DNA from: Profundicola chukchiensis
Lineage (GTDB): Bacteria > Bacteroidota > Bacteroidia > Flavobacteriales > Weeksellaceae
Direction of reading: 5' to 3'
DNA: 64,000 nt
NCBI RefSeq assembly: GCF_029664245.1
Contig: NZ_JANAIE010000008.1
Location: 1-64,000 of the forward strand
Part shown: positions 38,093 to 47,265 of the stretch, in pieces
Position numbering within the stretch: position 1 is the first letter of the stretch
Layout: every line of letters starts with the position of its first letter
Notes under the pieces: model-generated
The model's database searches: none
The model's input: the letters and a program-made list of their open reading frames with translations, nothing else
Told to the model about the DNA's origin: nothing
Position numbers and translations under genes: made by a program

Positions 38093-38854
38093 ATGAAAAA
38101 TAAATTAATTCAATTTGAAGACTTAGGTCAATTCCAAGACTACCAAAAGATTTGGGATATGCAAGAAGAAAAATTGCAACAGATTGTAGATATAAAAAAA
38201 CAAATTCGCGACTGGGAGAGACGTTTAGAAGAGGAACCAGAGTTGCAAACAGAAATTGATAATCAACAAACGCCCAACTTTTTATATTTTGTTGAGCATC
38301 CACACGTTTATACTTTAGGTAAATCGGGGGACGAAGCAAACATGTTAGCTAACGAAAAAATGCTCGATGAAATCAATGCTACTTATGTTAAAACCAATAG
38401 AGGAGGAGACATCACCTATCATGGTCCGAAACAACTAGTAGCTTATCCGATTTTGGATTTAGCCAATTTTAAGGAAGATATAAATTGGTATATGCGCAGC
38501 ATGGAAGAGGTGATTATTAAGACGATTGCACACTATGGACTTAAAGGAGAAAGAAGTAAGGGCGAAACAGGTGTTTGGTTAGACGTAGGAACTCCGTTTG
38601 CTCGAAAAATTTGTGCTATGGGAGTGAAAGCTTCTAGATGGGTAACCATGCATGGTTTAGCTTTAAACGTAAACACAGATTTACGCTACTTTGATTATAT
38701 CGTTCCTTGTGGAATTAAAGATAAAAATGTGACCTCTCTACAACGTGAATTAGATCGCGATATAGATATGGATGAGGTAAAGGATTTAGTACTTAAATAC
38801 TTTGCAGAAGTTTATGAAGCCGATATTAAATCAGCTTCACAAGTTCCACAATAA
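38093..38854 (+). CDS. lipB: octanoyltransferase LipB
   Basis: LipB moves octanoyl groups from acyl carrier protein to lipoate-dependent enzymes. The 253-residue protein has RGGDITYHGPKQLVAYPI, the catalytic Lys in KICAMGVK and the acyl-carrying Cys in VPCGI. The first 50 residues are a polar helical extension (DYQKIWDMQEEKLQQIVDIK), as in other Bacteroidota LipB proteins. Confidence 0.95.
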   Translation: MKNKLIQFEDLGQFQDYQKIWDMQEEKLQQIVDIKKQIRDWERRLEEEPELQTEIDNQQTPNFLYFVEHPHVYTLGKSGDEANMLANEKMLDEINATYVKTNRGGDITYHGPKQLVAYPILDLANFKEDINWYMRSMEEVIIKTIAHYGLKGERSKGETGVWLDVGTPFARKICAMGVKASRWVTMHGLALNVNTDLRYFDYIVPCGIKDKNVTSLQRELDRDIDMDEVKDLVLKYFAEVYEADIKSASQVPQ

Positions 38855-38874
38855 AATTTTAAAAGTTTTAGGTT

Positions 38875-39846
38875 TTAATTCTTGAAGCCTAACTTGGTTC
38901 TTACGCGGGCAAGTGTTGCATCAGCCACCTTGCTCGCTTTTTTTGCGCCTAAACTAAGCGCTTCATCGATTTCGTGTTTGTTGTTTAACAAATAATCGAA
39001 TCTCTCTCTAGGCTCCGCGAAAGTATCTAAAATAAGCTCAAATAAAGCTTGTTTTGCATGCCCATAACCATATCCACCACGCTCATAATTAGCTTTCATT
39101 TCTGTGATCTGATCTGGGGTCGCTAATAACTTATATAAATTGAAAACGTTACAAGTATTATAATCTTTAGGCTCTTCTAAAGGTGTGCTATCCGTTTCAA
39201 TCGACATTACTTGCTTACGCAATTGTTTTTTAGGCAAGAAAATATTGATAAAATTACCTCGAGATTTACTCATTTTCTCACCATCCGTACCAGGAATGTA
39301 CATAGTATCCTCATTAGTTTTACCTTCTGGAAGAACAAAAGTTTCTCCCATTTGATGGTTGAATTTAGAGGCTACATCCCTTGTGATTTCAATGTGTTGC
39401 ATTTGGTCTTTACCCACCGGAACTACTTCTGCATCATATAAAATAATGTCAGCAGCCATTAAGATAGGATAGGTGAATAAACCCGCATTAACATCTTCTA
39501 ATCTACCTGCTTTGTCTTTAAATGAGTGCGCAAGCGTAAGTCTTTGATAAGGGAAAAAGTTCAATAGATACCATGTTAATTCAGAAACTTGTGGTACATC
39601 CGATTGACGATAGAAAACAGTTTTCTCTGGGTTTAAACCTAATGCTAACCAAGTAGCAGCTGTTTCGTATGTGTTTTGTTGCAATACTTTTGGATCTTTA
39701 ATTTGAGTTAAAGAGTGTAAGTCTGCAATAAATAAAAAACTTTCGTTTTGTTCTTCGTTTGCCATGTTGATAGCCGGAAGAATGGCACCTAAAATATTTC
39801 CAAAATGTGGTGTTCCTGTACTTTGTACGCCTGTTAATACTCTCAT
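38875..39846 (-). CDS. trpS: tryptophan--tRNA ligase
   Basis: TrpS charges tRNA-Trp. The 323-residue class I synthetase has the HIGH-equivalent TGTPHFGN near 11-18, the LTHSL-like LHSLTQIKD and QRLTLAHSFKDK segments, MAADIILYDAEVVPVGKDQM and the KMSKS loop. It lies 30 bases downstream of lspA on the same strand. Confidence 0.96.
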   Translation of the reverse strand: MRVLTGVQSTGTPHFGNILGAILPAINMANEEQNESFLFIADLHSLTQIKDPKVLQQNTYETAATWLALGLNPEKTVFYRQSDVPQVSELTWYLLNFFPYQRLTLAHSFKDKAGRLEDVNAGLFTYPILMAADIILYDAEVVPVGKDQMQHIEITRDVASKFNHQMGETFVLPEGKTNEDTMYIPGTDGEKMSKSRGNFINIFLPKKQLRKQVMSIETDSTPLEEPKDYNTCNVFNLYKLLATPDQITEMKANYERGGYGYGHAKQALFELILDTFAEPRERFDYLLNNKHEIDEALSLGAKKASKVADATLARVRTKLGFKN

Positions 39847-39876
39847 GAAAATGATAGATTAGTAATTAATTTAAAT

Positions 39877-40521
39877 CTAGTTTAAATTTTGAGATGGAAG
39901 AGTAAAAGCTCTATCCTTAAATAATAATAATAAAATTCCGCCCACAGTGATTGCGCTATCGGCAATATTAAAAACTGGAGCAAAGAAAGTTCCTGATTTA
40001 CCGCCAATCATAGGAATGAATTCTGGCCAGGTATAATCAAAAAGCGGAAAATGTAACATATCTACTACAGTTCCTTGAAAGAGTGGAGCATATCCAGAAA
40101 AGTCTGCTTTAGAAACTTGTCCGAAATAGCCTTGCCATTGCTCAAATTCTTCGTTGTAGGTAGTTCCAGAGTCGAAGATAAGACCATAGAAAGAACTGTC
40201 GATTACGTTTCCAAAAGCACCAGCCAAAATCAAAGCTGCAGGTATAATAAAGTAATTTGAAGTGTAAATTTTTACATTTTTAGTCAAAAACCAAGTTCCC
40301 CAAATAATTAAAACCCATCGGAAAACAACTAATGCAATCTTCCCGAAAATTCCGCCCATTTGCATTCCATATGCCATTCCTGGATTCTCTACAAAAACCA
40401 ATTGAAACCAATCTGGAATCACGGTTAAACTCTCTCCTAACTGGAAGTTGGTTTTAATGTAAAATTTAGAAATCTGATCAATTAAGATAATGATAATCGC
40501 AATAAGGCCAATCTTCTTCAA
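39877..40521 (-). CDS. lspA: lipoprotein signal peptidase
   Basis: LspA cuts signal peptides from prolipoproteins in the inner membrane. The 214-residue protein has four membrane segments, IILIDQISKFYIK at the start, and the two catalytic Asp in GNVIDSSFYG and FNIADSAITVG. A 25-residue insert between the Asp residues (TTYNEEFEQWQGYFGQ) makes it longer than E. coli LspA, as is normal in Bacteroidota. Confidence 0.95.
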   Translation of the reverse strand: MKKIGLIAIIIILIDQISKFYIKTNFQLGESLTVIPDWFQLVFVENPGMAYGMQMGGIFGKIALVVFRWVLIIWGTWFLTKNVKIYTSNYFIIPAALILAGAFGNVIDSSFYGLIFDSGTTYNEEFEQWQGYFGQVSKADFSGYAPLFQGTVVDMLHFPLFDYTWPEFIPMIGGKSGTFFAPVFNIADSAITVGGILLLLFKDRAFTLPSQNLN

Positions 40522-40605
40522 ACTATATAGATATAAAAAATTATGGCAACAAAGTTAAAATAAATTTAAACTTGATGTTGCCAAAATCTTAATTTTAATA
40601 AATGA

Positions 40606-40986
40606 CTACTGTCTGTTTTTCGCCTCGATGCTCAATGTAGCGTGAGGAACTAGCTTCAGACGTTCTTTGCCGATCAATTTACCGGTGACACGACAAATTC
40701 CGTAGGTTTTGTTCTCAATACGGATAAGCGCATTTCTCAAATCTCTTAAGAATTTCTCCTGACGAGCTGCTAACTGAGCATTTTGTTCTTTGCTCATCGT
40801 CTCAGATCCTTCTTCAAAAGCTTTGAAAGTAGGCGAGGTGTCGTCTGTTCCATTATCTAAATCGTTGATAAATGATTCACGAATAGATTGCAAATCACTC
40901 TCAGCTTGCTGAATTTTCTTCTCTATAATCTCTTTAAATTCCGCCAATTCTTTATCAGAGTAGCGTGTTTGTACTTCTTTTGACAT
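40606..40986 (-). CDS. TraR/DksA-family protein with degenerate zinc finger
   Basis: The 126-residue protein has a long coiled coil (about 10-85) and a C-terminal TYGICRVTGKLIGKERLKLV segment aligned with the DksA finger. Three of the four expected Cys are missing: the pattern reads C-VTG, then H and S. DksA proteins bind the RNA polymerase secondary channel with ppGpp. Finger-less versions are usual in Bacteroidota between ileS and lspA, as here. It starts 5 bases after ileS. Confidence 0.88.
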   Translation of the reverse strand: MSKEVQTRYSDKELAEFKEIIEKKIQQAESDLQSIRESFINDLDNGTDDTSPTFKAFEEGSETMSKEQNAQLAARQEKFLRDLRNALIRIENKTYGICRVTGKLIGKERLKLVPHATLSIEAKNRQ

Positions 40987-40991
40987 ATTGT

Positions 40992-43900
40992 TTAGATTTT
41001 GTTTATCGTTATGTGCGAAACAATATCATCAATCTCTATCATATGCTCACTCTCTAGCTTATCCTGAAACGAAATTGAATCTGTTAAAGTTTCGTTACTA
41101 AGATAATCTTTATTTTTATTAATTGCAACTTCTAAAGTCGGTTGCGACTCTAAAACAATATTAATTCGATCGGTAACTTCTAGACCTGTACTTTTTCTTA
41201 AATTCTGAATTCTATTAACTAGCTCACGTGCAATTCCTTCATGAATTAAATCATCGTTCAATGTTGTGTCTAATGCAAGTGTTAAATTTCCATCAACAGC
41301 AACCACCCATCCTTGAATGTCTTTAGTGATGATCTCAAAGTCTTCAATCGGAAGCGTATGAGTTTCTCCATTAATTTCAATATCATAAGAAGAATTAGCC
41401 TCCAATTGGCTGATTGCATTCGAATCCATTTGTTTAATGGCAGCAGCAACTAACTTCATGTCTTTTCCGAATTTTGGACCTAAGCTCTTGAAGTTTGGTT
41501 TTGCTTCTTTAACTAAAATATCCGCAGCTTCCTCGTGAGTAATAATTTCAATTTCTTTCACGTTAACTTCTTGCTTTAACAAGCTAGAAATTCTTTTTAA
41601 TCGGTCAAGCATTTTCTGATCCTGCGCAGGAATCATTACTTTTTGTAATGGTTGACGAACTTTAAGATCTGCTTGCTTTCTCAATGAGAAAATCATGCTC
41701 GTTGCACGTTGTGCCAAGTGCGTAGTTTCTTGTAGTTCGATGTCAACAACACTTTCATCATAAGCTGGGAAATCTGCAATGTGTACAGATTCTTCATTTC
41801 CAACTACAGACGTTAAATCTCGGTATAAACGATCCATAAAGAATGGAGCAATAGGCGAAGCTAATTTAGCCACACTTACTAAAACCTCATAAAGCGTTTG
41901 ATATGCAGAAATTTTGTCTTGTGTATATTCACCTTTCCAGAAACGTCTTCTGTTCAATCTTACATACCAATTACTTAAGTTATCCCCAACAAACTCTTGA
42001 ATAGCTCTTGCTGCTCTTGTTGGCTCGTATTCGGTTAAGTTGGTATCAACTGTTTTAATTAAAGTATGTAGCTCAGATAAAATCCAACGATCTAATTCAG
42101 GACGATCTTTCAATGGTATTTGCTCTTCTTGGTTTACAAAACCATCAACGTTAGCATATAATGCAAAGAAAGAATAGGTATTATATAAGGTTCCAAAGAA
42201 TTTTCTTCTTACCTCATCGATACCTTCTAAATCAAACTTTAGGTTTTCCCAAGGTTGCGCATTGGCAATCATATACCATCTTGTTGCATCTGGACCATAA
42301 GTTTCTATGGTTTCAAATGGATCAACTGCATTCCCTAATCGTTTCGACATTTTTTGACCGTTTTTATCTAAAACAAGACCATTCGAAACAACGTTTTTAT
42401 AAGCAATATTATCGAATACCAAACCTGAAATTGCATGTAGGGTATAGAACCATCCACGTGTTTGGTCAACACCTTCGGCAATGAAATCCGCTGGCGCAAT
42501 AACATCTAAATCCTCTGATCTCTCAAAAGGATAATGCCATTGAGCATAAGGCATAGAACCAGAATCGAACCAAACGTCGATCAAGTCCGCCTCACGTTTC
42601 ATTGGTTTGCCGGATGGAGAAACCAAAGTAATTTTATCTACAATGTTCTTGTGGATATCAACTTTGCTATAGTTCTCTTCTGAAAAATCATTTGGAACAA
42701 AACCTTTGAATGGATTTTCAGTCATAAATCCAGCCTCAATCGATTTTTGGATTTCGGTCATTAATTCTTCTAAAGAACCAATAATGATTTCTTCTTTACC
42801 TTCTTCTGTTCTCCAGATTGGTAAAGGAATTCCCCAATATCTTGAACGAGATAAGTTCCAGTCTTTTGCCTCAGCTAACCAGTTTCCAAATCGACCTTCT
42901 CCCGTAGATTTTGGTTTCCAATTAATTTTTTTGTTTAATTCAACCAATTTTTCTCTTTGTTCAGAAATTTTAATGAACCAAGAATCTAATGGATAGTATA
43001 AAATTGGTTTATCAGTTCTCCAACAATGTGGATAACTGTGTTTGTATTTTTCTACTTTAAAGGCACGATTTTGCTCTTTTAATAGAATAGAGATTTCAAC
43101 ATCAATTGATTTCTCTGGAGCTTCGCCATCGTCGTAGTATTCATTTTTAACGTATTTACCACCAAATGGAGCTGGTAAACTTTCTATAAATCTACCTTGC
43201 AGATCAACCAAAGGAACAGGATTCTCTTGATCATCTAAAACCAACATAGGTGGAATATCATTTTCCTCAGCTACCTTGGCATCATCCGCACCAAAAGTAG
43301 GAGCCGTATGAACGATTCCTGTACCATCTTCAGTCGTTACGAAATCTCCAGGAATCACACGGAATGCTTTTTCTGGATTTATATAAGGAGTCGCCCAAGG
43401 AAGTAGTTGTTCGTATTTAGTTCCAACTAAGTCAGATCCTTTAAATTCTTTAATTACTTCAAATGGAATTTTTTTGTCTCCTGCTTTATAATTCGTGAAG
43501 TCTTCTTCAGATTCCGCTGCAAAATAATTCTTACTGAATTGATAGTTTAATAATGATTTTGCTAGAACCACTAAAATAGGTTCGTGTGTATATTGGTTGT
43601 AAGATTTAACTAAAACATAGTCAATCTTGTTACCTACCGTCAATGCCGTGTTCGATGGAAGCGTCCAAGGAGTGGTCGTCCATGCTAATAAATACACATC
43701 GGCATCGATATCATTAAATAAATCTGTGCTGTCTTTTTTAACCTTAAATTGAGCTACAGCCGAAGTATCACTAACATCACGGTAAGTTCCTGGCATATTA
43801 AGCTCATGTGAACTCAGACCGGTACCCGCTTTAGGTGAAAAAGGTTGAATTGTATAACCTTTATACATAAGGTCTTTGTTGTAAATCTGCTTCAACAACC

Positions 43901-44387
43901 ACCATACAGATTCCATATATTTAGGCTCGTAGGTGATATAAGGGTCATCTAAATCAACCCAATATCCGATGCGCTCGGTTAGGTCGTTCCAAATATCGGT
44001 ATAGCGCATAACCGCTTCTTTACAAGCTTGGTTATAATCTTCGATAGAAATTTTGGTTCCGATATCCTCTTTGGTGATTCCTAATTCTTTTTCAACACCA
44101 AGCTCAACAGGAAGACCATGCGTATCCCATCCGGCTTTACGCTTAACTTGTTTTCCTTTTAGGGTTTGATATCTACAAAAAATATCCTTAATCGCACGAG
44201 CTAAAACGTGGTGAATTCCAGGTTGTCCATTCGCCGAAGGTGGTCCTTCGTAGAATAGGTATGGCTCGTTACCTTCTCTGGTGGTGATACTTTTCTCAAA
44301 AGTTCTATCCTTCTTCCAAAAGGATAATTCTTCTTCTGAAATCTTCACTAAATCCAGATGATTGTATTCAGGAAATTTATTTCTCAT
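40992..44387 (-). CDS. ileS: isoleucine--tRNA ligase, long IleS2 type
   Basis: IleS charges tRNA-Ile and edits misactivated valine. At 1131 residues it is the longer, eukaryote-like IleS2 form. The first signature, normally HxGH, reads GIHH at residues 57-60 (SANGQPGIHHV). The second is intact as KMSKRLGN, and the editing domain has the TTPWTLPSN stretch. IleS2 enzymes are much less sensitive to mupirocin than the short form. The gene heads a minus-strand group with the dksA-like gene, lspA and trpS. Confidence 0.97.
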   Translation of the reverse strand: MRNKFPEYNHLDLVKISEEELSFWKKDRTFEKSITTREGNEPYLFYEGPPSANGQPGIHHVLARAIKDIFCRYQTLKGKQVKRKAGWDTHGLPVELGVEKELGITKEDIGTKISIEDYNQACKEAVMRYTDIWNDLTERIGYWVDLDDPYITYEPKYMESVWWLLKQIYNKDLMYKGYTIQPFSPKAGTGLSSHELNMPGTYRDVSDTSAVAQFKVKKDSTDLFNDIDADVYLLAWTTTPWTLPSNTALTVGNKIDYVLVKSYNQYTHEPILVVLAKSLLNYQFSKNYFAAESEEDFTNYKAGDKKIPFEVIKEFKGSDLVGTKYEQLLPWATPYINPEKAFRVIPGDFVTTEDGTGIVHTAPTFGADDAKVAEENDIPPMLVLDDQENPVPLVDLQGRFIESLPAPFGGKYVKNEYYDDGEAPEKSIDVEISILLKEQNRAFKVEKYKHSYPHCWRTDKPILYYPLDSWFIKISEQREKLVELNKKINWKPKSTGEGRFGNWLAEAKDWNLSRSRYWGIPLPIWRTEEGKEEIIIGSLEELMTEIQKSIEAGFMTENPFKGFVPNDFSEENYSKVDIHKNIVDKITLVSPSGKPMKREADLIDVWFDSGSMPYAQWHYPFERSEDLDVIAPADFIAEGVDQTRGWFYTLHAISGLVFDNIAYKNVVSNGLVLDKNGQKMSKRLGNAVDPFETIETYGPDATRWYMIANAQPWENLKFDLEGIDEVRRKFFGTLYNTYSFFALYANVDGFVNQEEQIPLKDRPELDRWILSELHTLIKTVDTNLTEYEPTRAARAIQEFVGDNLSNWYVRLNRRRFWKGEYTQDKISAYQTLYEVLVSVAKLASPIAPFFMDRLYRDLTSVVGNEESVHIADFPAYDESVVDIELQETTHLAQRATSMIFSLRKQADLKVRQPLQKVMIPAQDQKMLDRLKRISSLLKQEVNVKEIEIITHEEAADILVKEAKPNFKSLGPKFGKDMKLVAAAIKQMDSNAISQLEANSSYDIEINGETHTLPIEDFEIITKDIQGWVVAVDGNLTLALDTTLNDDLIHEGIARELVNRIQNLRKSTGLEVTDRINIVLESQPTLEVAINKNKDYLSNETLTDSISFQDKLESEHMIEIDDIVSHITINKI

Positions 44388-44548
44388 ATCGCTCTTTAAG
44401 TGTAGTATTTATAGATGAGTGCGAATTTATGAATTATTTATAAATTAAGTAGTGAGCCTAAGAGTATTATTTAATTCTATAATATAATGGCATTTAATAA
44501 AAATTAAGTTTAATTCAAAAAAAATGTTAATTGTATTCAAAGATTTAG

Positions 44549-44556
44549 TAATTTTG
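44549..44556 (+). promoter_or_regulatory. -7 box of the acidic lipoprotein gene; decides its start
   Basis: TAATTTTG lies 25 bases before the ATG at 44582. An in-frame upstream TTG at 44561 would fall at the transcription start and is therefore unlikely to be used. Confidence 0.5.
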
Positions 44557-44581
44557 CTAATTGAAATTAAAAAACATTGAA

Positions 44582-45010
44582 ATGAAAAAAGTATTATTAT
44601 CTTTAGCAGTAGTTGGTTTCTTCGCATTTACTTCTTGTAAATCAGAAGGTGAAAAAACAACAGTTGAAACAGAAGTAGAAACAGTTGACGGAGAAAACGT
44701 TGCTGATGCACAAGAGGCTTTAAACGCTGACGTAAAAGAAGCTCAAGACGCTTTAAACGAAGCTACTAAAGAATTAGAAGAAGCAAAAGCAAGTGGAGAC
44801 GCTACATTAGTAGAAGCTGCTGAAGCTAAAGTTGCTGAATTACAAGCTAAAGTTGACGAAGTTCAAAAAGCTGCTGGTGATGCAATCCAAGCTGTTGACG
44901 GAGCTGTTGAAAACGCTGACGATATGTTAGACGCTACAACTGACGCTGCTGAGGAGCAGTTAGAGAACGTTGAAGACGCTGCAGAAGATTTAAAAGATGC
45001 TGTTAAATAA
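44582..45010 (+). CDS. acidic coiled-coil lipoprotein
   Basis: The 142-residue product has a lipoprotein signal (MKKVLLSLAVVGFFAFTSC), then 120 residues made almost only of Ala, Glu, Asp, Val and Lys in a heptad-like pattern (about 45-140). It should be a single alpha-helical rod anchored to a membrane lipid. The calculated charge would be strongly negative. The codons are uniform (GCT, GAA, GAC), as in highly expressed genes, and it has its own promoter and a strong terminator. No family is recognised. Confidence 0.8.
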   Translation: MKKVLLSLAVVGFFAFTSCKSEGEKTTVETEVETVDGENVADAQEALNADVKEAQDALNEATKELEEAKASGDATLVEAAEAKVAELQAKVDEVQKAAGDAIQAVDGAVENADDMLDATTDAAEEQLENVEDAAEDLKDAVK

Positions 45011-45032
45011 TTTTTAACACACAAAAAAACAC

Positions 45033-45066
45033 AAAGTGCCCCTTCTGTAAGAGGCACTTTTTTTTT
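45033..45066 (+). terminator. terminator of the acidic lipoprotein gene
   Basis: AAAGTGCC pairs with GGCACTTT (45033-45040 with 45053-45060) with an inner CTT-AAG extension. A run of nine T residues follows. Confidence 0.88.
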
Positions 45067-45101
45067 GCTCAAAACTCAAATGAAATTTAAATACTAAAAC
45101 T

Positions 45102-45132
45102 AAAAAAGCCACTTCTTCAATGAAATGGCTTT
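45102..45132 (-). terminator. terminator of the flavoprotein gene
   Basis: On the minus strand a stem AAGCCATTTC/GAAGTGGCTT is followed by a T run. It lies about 40 bases past the stop at 45171. Confidence 0.7.
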
Positions 45133-45170
45133 CTAATATTAATTAAATATTATTTAAATCCACCTGGACT

Positions 45171-46868
45171 TTAGGACTCAGCAATATGTTTTGCAGCAAT
45201 ATATCCAAAAACAATTCCCTGACCGATGGTGGCTCCTGCACCTGGATAAGATTTACCAAATACGTTGGCTGCATTATTACCAATAGCATATAAACCATCA
45301 ATTACGCTACCGTCTGGGCGCAAAGCTCTACCTAATTCATCGGCTTTAATTCCGCCACAAGTACCTAAGTCAGATAAAACCATCTTAACTGCATAGAGTG
45401 TTTTAGAAGAATCTAATGGGCGTAAATTTGGATTTGGTTTTATAGTTGGATCACCATAATATCTATCATACGCACTATCTCCACGCTGGAATTCTGTGTC
45501 TTTTCCTTTTTCGGCCATTTGATTAAACTTCTGGAAGGTTGCTTCAAACTTTTCTGCTGGAACTCCAATCGCTTTGGCTAAGGCTGCTGGTGATTCTGCT
45601 TTATGCACAATTCCTGCCTCGTACCACTCTTCAGGGAAAGGCGCATAAGGGAAAACGGATCCACCAAATAAATAGCTATTCTTGTATTTAGTATCCAATA
45701 TAATGTACATGTCATCAATGGGACGACCTTCCTTTTCTAGTTCAAAAATCTTTTGCCCAAAGGTCATATAATCTGTTGCTTCATTGATGAATCTCTCTCC
45801 ATCTTGATTAATAATAAAACTACCCGGCAATGAACGTTCGGCTAACATTACTTGAACTTGTCCTCCTTTTTTGAAAGGAGCAATCGCCGGGAACCACCAA
45901 GCTTGATCCATTAAAGCCTTATCAGCTCCAATTTTTTCTGCTATTTTAATTCCATCTCCTGTATTGCCTTCGGCACCTAAACTATATTCTCTTTTGCTAA
46001 ATCTATCTGAATTATGCTTAATACGCATTTCTTGATCGTGGTCAAATCCACCAGTTGCGAGAATTACTCCTTTATTAGCGCGAATTGTAACTTCTTGGCC
46101 ATCTTGAACTGCTTTGACACCTACGATACGATCATTTTCATACATCAATTCTTTCATTTCCGTGCGAGTCCAAACAGGGATATCCGCATCAATAACTGCT
46201 TTAAATAATCCCGCCGCCAAGGCTTGTCCACCTGCTTGATAGTTTTTTCCAAGGATTTTTCCCCCAACACCTTTAGATAAGTTTTTTAAGATTATAGGCA
46301 AAGCTTGAAACGGCATTCTCATCATTAGATTCAAACGCTTATAAGCATAACCAGTAATAGGCATTGGAACAGAAGCCTCCATCACTCCAGGTCTGAATCG
46401 ATTAAATTCTTCGCCTAAAGAAGCTACGTTAAAAGGTTTGTATTCAACACTTCGCCCCATAGGCTTACCTCCTGGGTTTTCTGGATGATAATCTGAATAA
46501 CCCTTAGACCACATAAAATCTAAATCGGTGTTTTCTCTTAAAAAATTAACTGCGGGATCACCATACTCCAAAAATGCATTCCATCGCTTTTCAGGTGAAT
46601 CTTGGGCTAGAGTAGATAGGTAGGTTTTTCCTTCTTCTAAAGTGTCTTTTTGGCCTTCTTCTAATAAAACTGAGTTCGCAGGAATCCAAAAAGCACCACC
46701 CGATCTAGCTACAGAACCTCCCACAACTTCGGTTTTCTCGATAATTAAAGTGCTTAGACCTCCGCTCTTAGCTTTTAATGCTGCCATCATTCCTGTACCA
46801 GACCCTACAACTAATACATCGACATTTGTGTCTTTAGCTTGAGGTCCTTTTCTAATTTCTTTACTCAT
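45171..46868 (-). CDS. 3-ketosteroid-delta-1-dehydrogenase-like FAD-dependent oxidoreductase
   Basis: The 565-residue flavoprotein has the FAD-binding start VDVLVVGSGTGMMAALKAK near 17-35, GGSVARSGGAFWIP, the second FAD segment ANKGVILATGGFDHD, and the C-terminal FAD motif LYAIGNNAAN..GKSYPGAGATIGQG. The segments PGGKPMGRSVEYKPF and DLGTCGGIK are those of 3-oxosteroid 1-dehydrogenases rather than fumarate reductases. Such enzymes desaturate ring A of steroids. No other steroid gene is near, so the substrate is open. It has no signal peptide and stands alone between two terminators or gaps. Confidence 0.85.
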   Translation of the reverse strand: MSKEIRKGPQAKDTNVDVLVVGSGTGMMAALKAKSGGLSTLIIEKTEVVGGSVARSGGAFWIPANSVLLEEGQKDTLEEGKTYLSTLAQDSPEKRWNAFLEYGDPAVNFLRENTDLDFMWSKGYSDYHPENPGGKPMGRSVEYKPFNVASLGEEFNRFRPGVMEASVPMPITGYAYKRLNLMMRMPFQALPIILKNLSKGVGGKILGKNYQAGGQALAAGLFKAVIDADIPVWTRTEMKELMYENDRIVGVKAVQDGQEVTIRANKGVILATGGFDHDQEMRIKHNSDRFSKREYSLGAEGNTGDGIKIAEKIGADKALMDQAWWFPAIAPFKKGGQVQVMLAERSLPGSFIINQDGERFINEATDYMTFGQKIFELEKEGRPIDDMYIILDTKYKNSYLFGGSVFPYAPFPEEWYEAGIVHKAESPAALAKAIGVPAEKFEATFQKFNQMAEKGKDTEFQRGDSAYDRYYGDPTIKPNPNLRPLDSSKTLYAVKMVLSDLGTCGGIKADELGRALRPDGSVIDGLYAIGNNAANVFGKSYPGAGATIGQGIVFGYIAAKHIAES

Positions 46869-47265
46869 TTTATATTATGTTTTTTATTTAAGAGATATCA
46901 AAATTGGAAATCTTAAATATGTTCCAAGTTTTAATAAGACTTTATGCTTGCAAATTGTATTCCTTAATAACTGAAAACTAGTTTGAGATGAAACTAAGTA
47001 GTTGATAAAGTGTAGAGTATTTTCTTTTAATTAAAAAATACTTAGAATATCAACTTCAAACTTTATGAGTTTAACTTAAATGTTAAAACATTGCTTTGAA
47101 AACTTTCTAAATTCAAGCCTCTTATGAATTGTTAAATTATGAATTATGAAAATAAATAGTTGAATTATTGTTGTTTTATGAGTAATTAAAACTATTTAAT
47201 GAGCAAGTTTTAGTTTTTATAATTATTTCTTAAGTTTGAAACTAAACGTTAAAAAAAATTAAATT
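46869..47265. other. gene-free stretch upstream of the large T9SS gene
   Basis: About 400 very AT-rich bases with no credible frame. The only recognised element is the -7 box at 47231-47238. Confidence 0.5.
47231..47238 (+). promoter_or_regulatory. -7 box of the large T9SS gene
   Basis: TAAGTTTG fits TAnnTTTG and lies 27 bases before the ATG at 47266. Confidence 0.45.

Noticed and set aside
42161-42996. Plus-strand frames inside ileS
   Set aside because: They lie opposite a certain gene and show no family resemblance.
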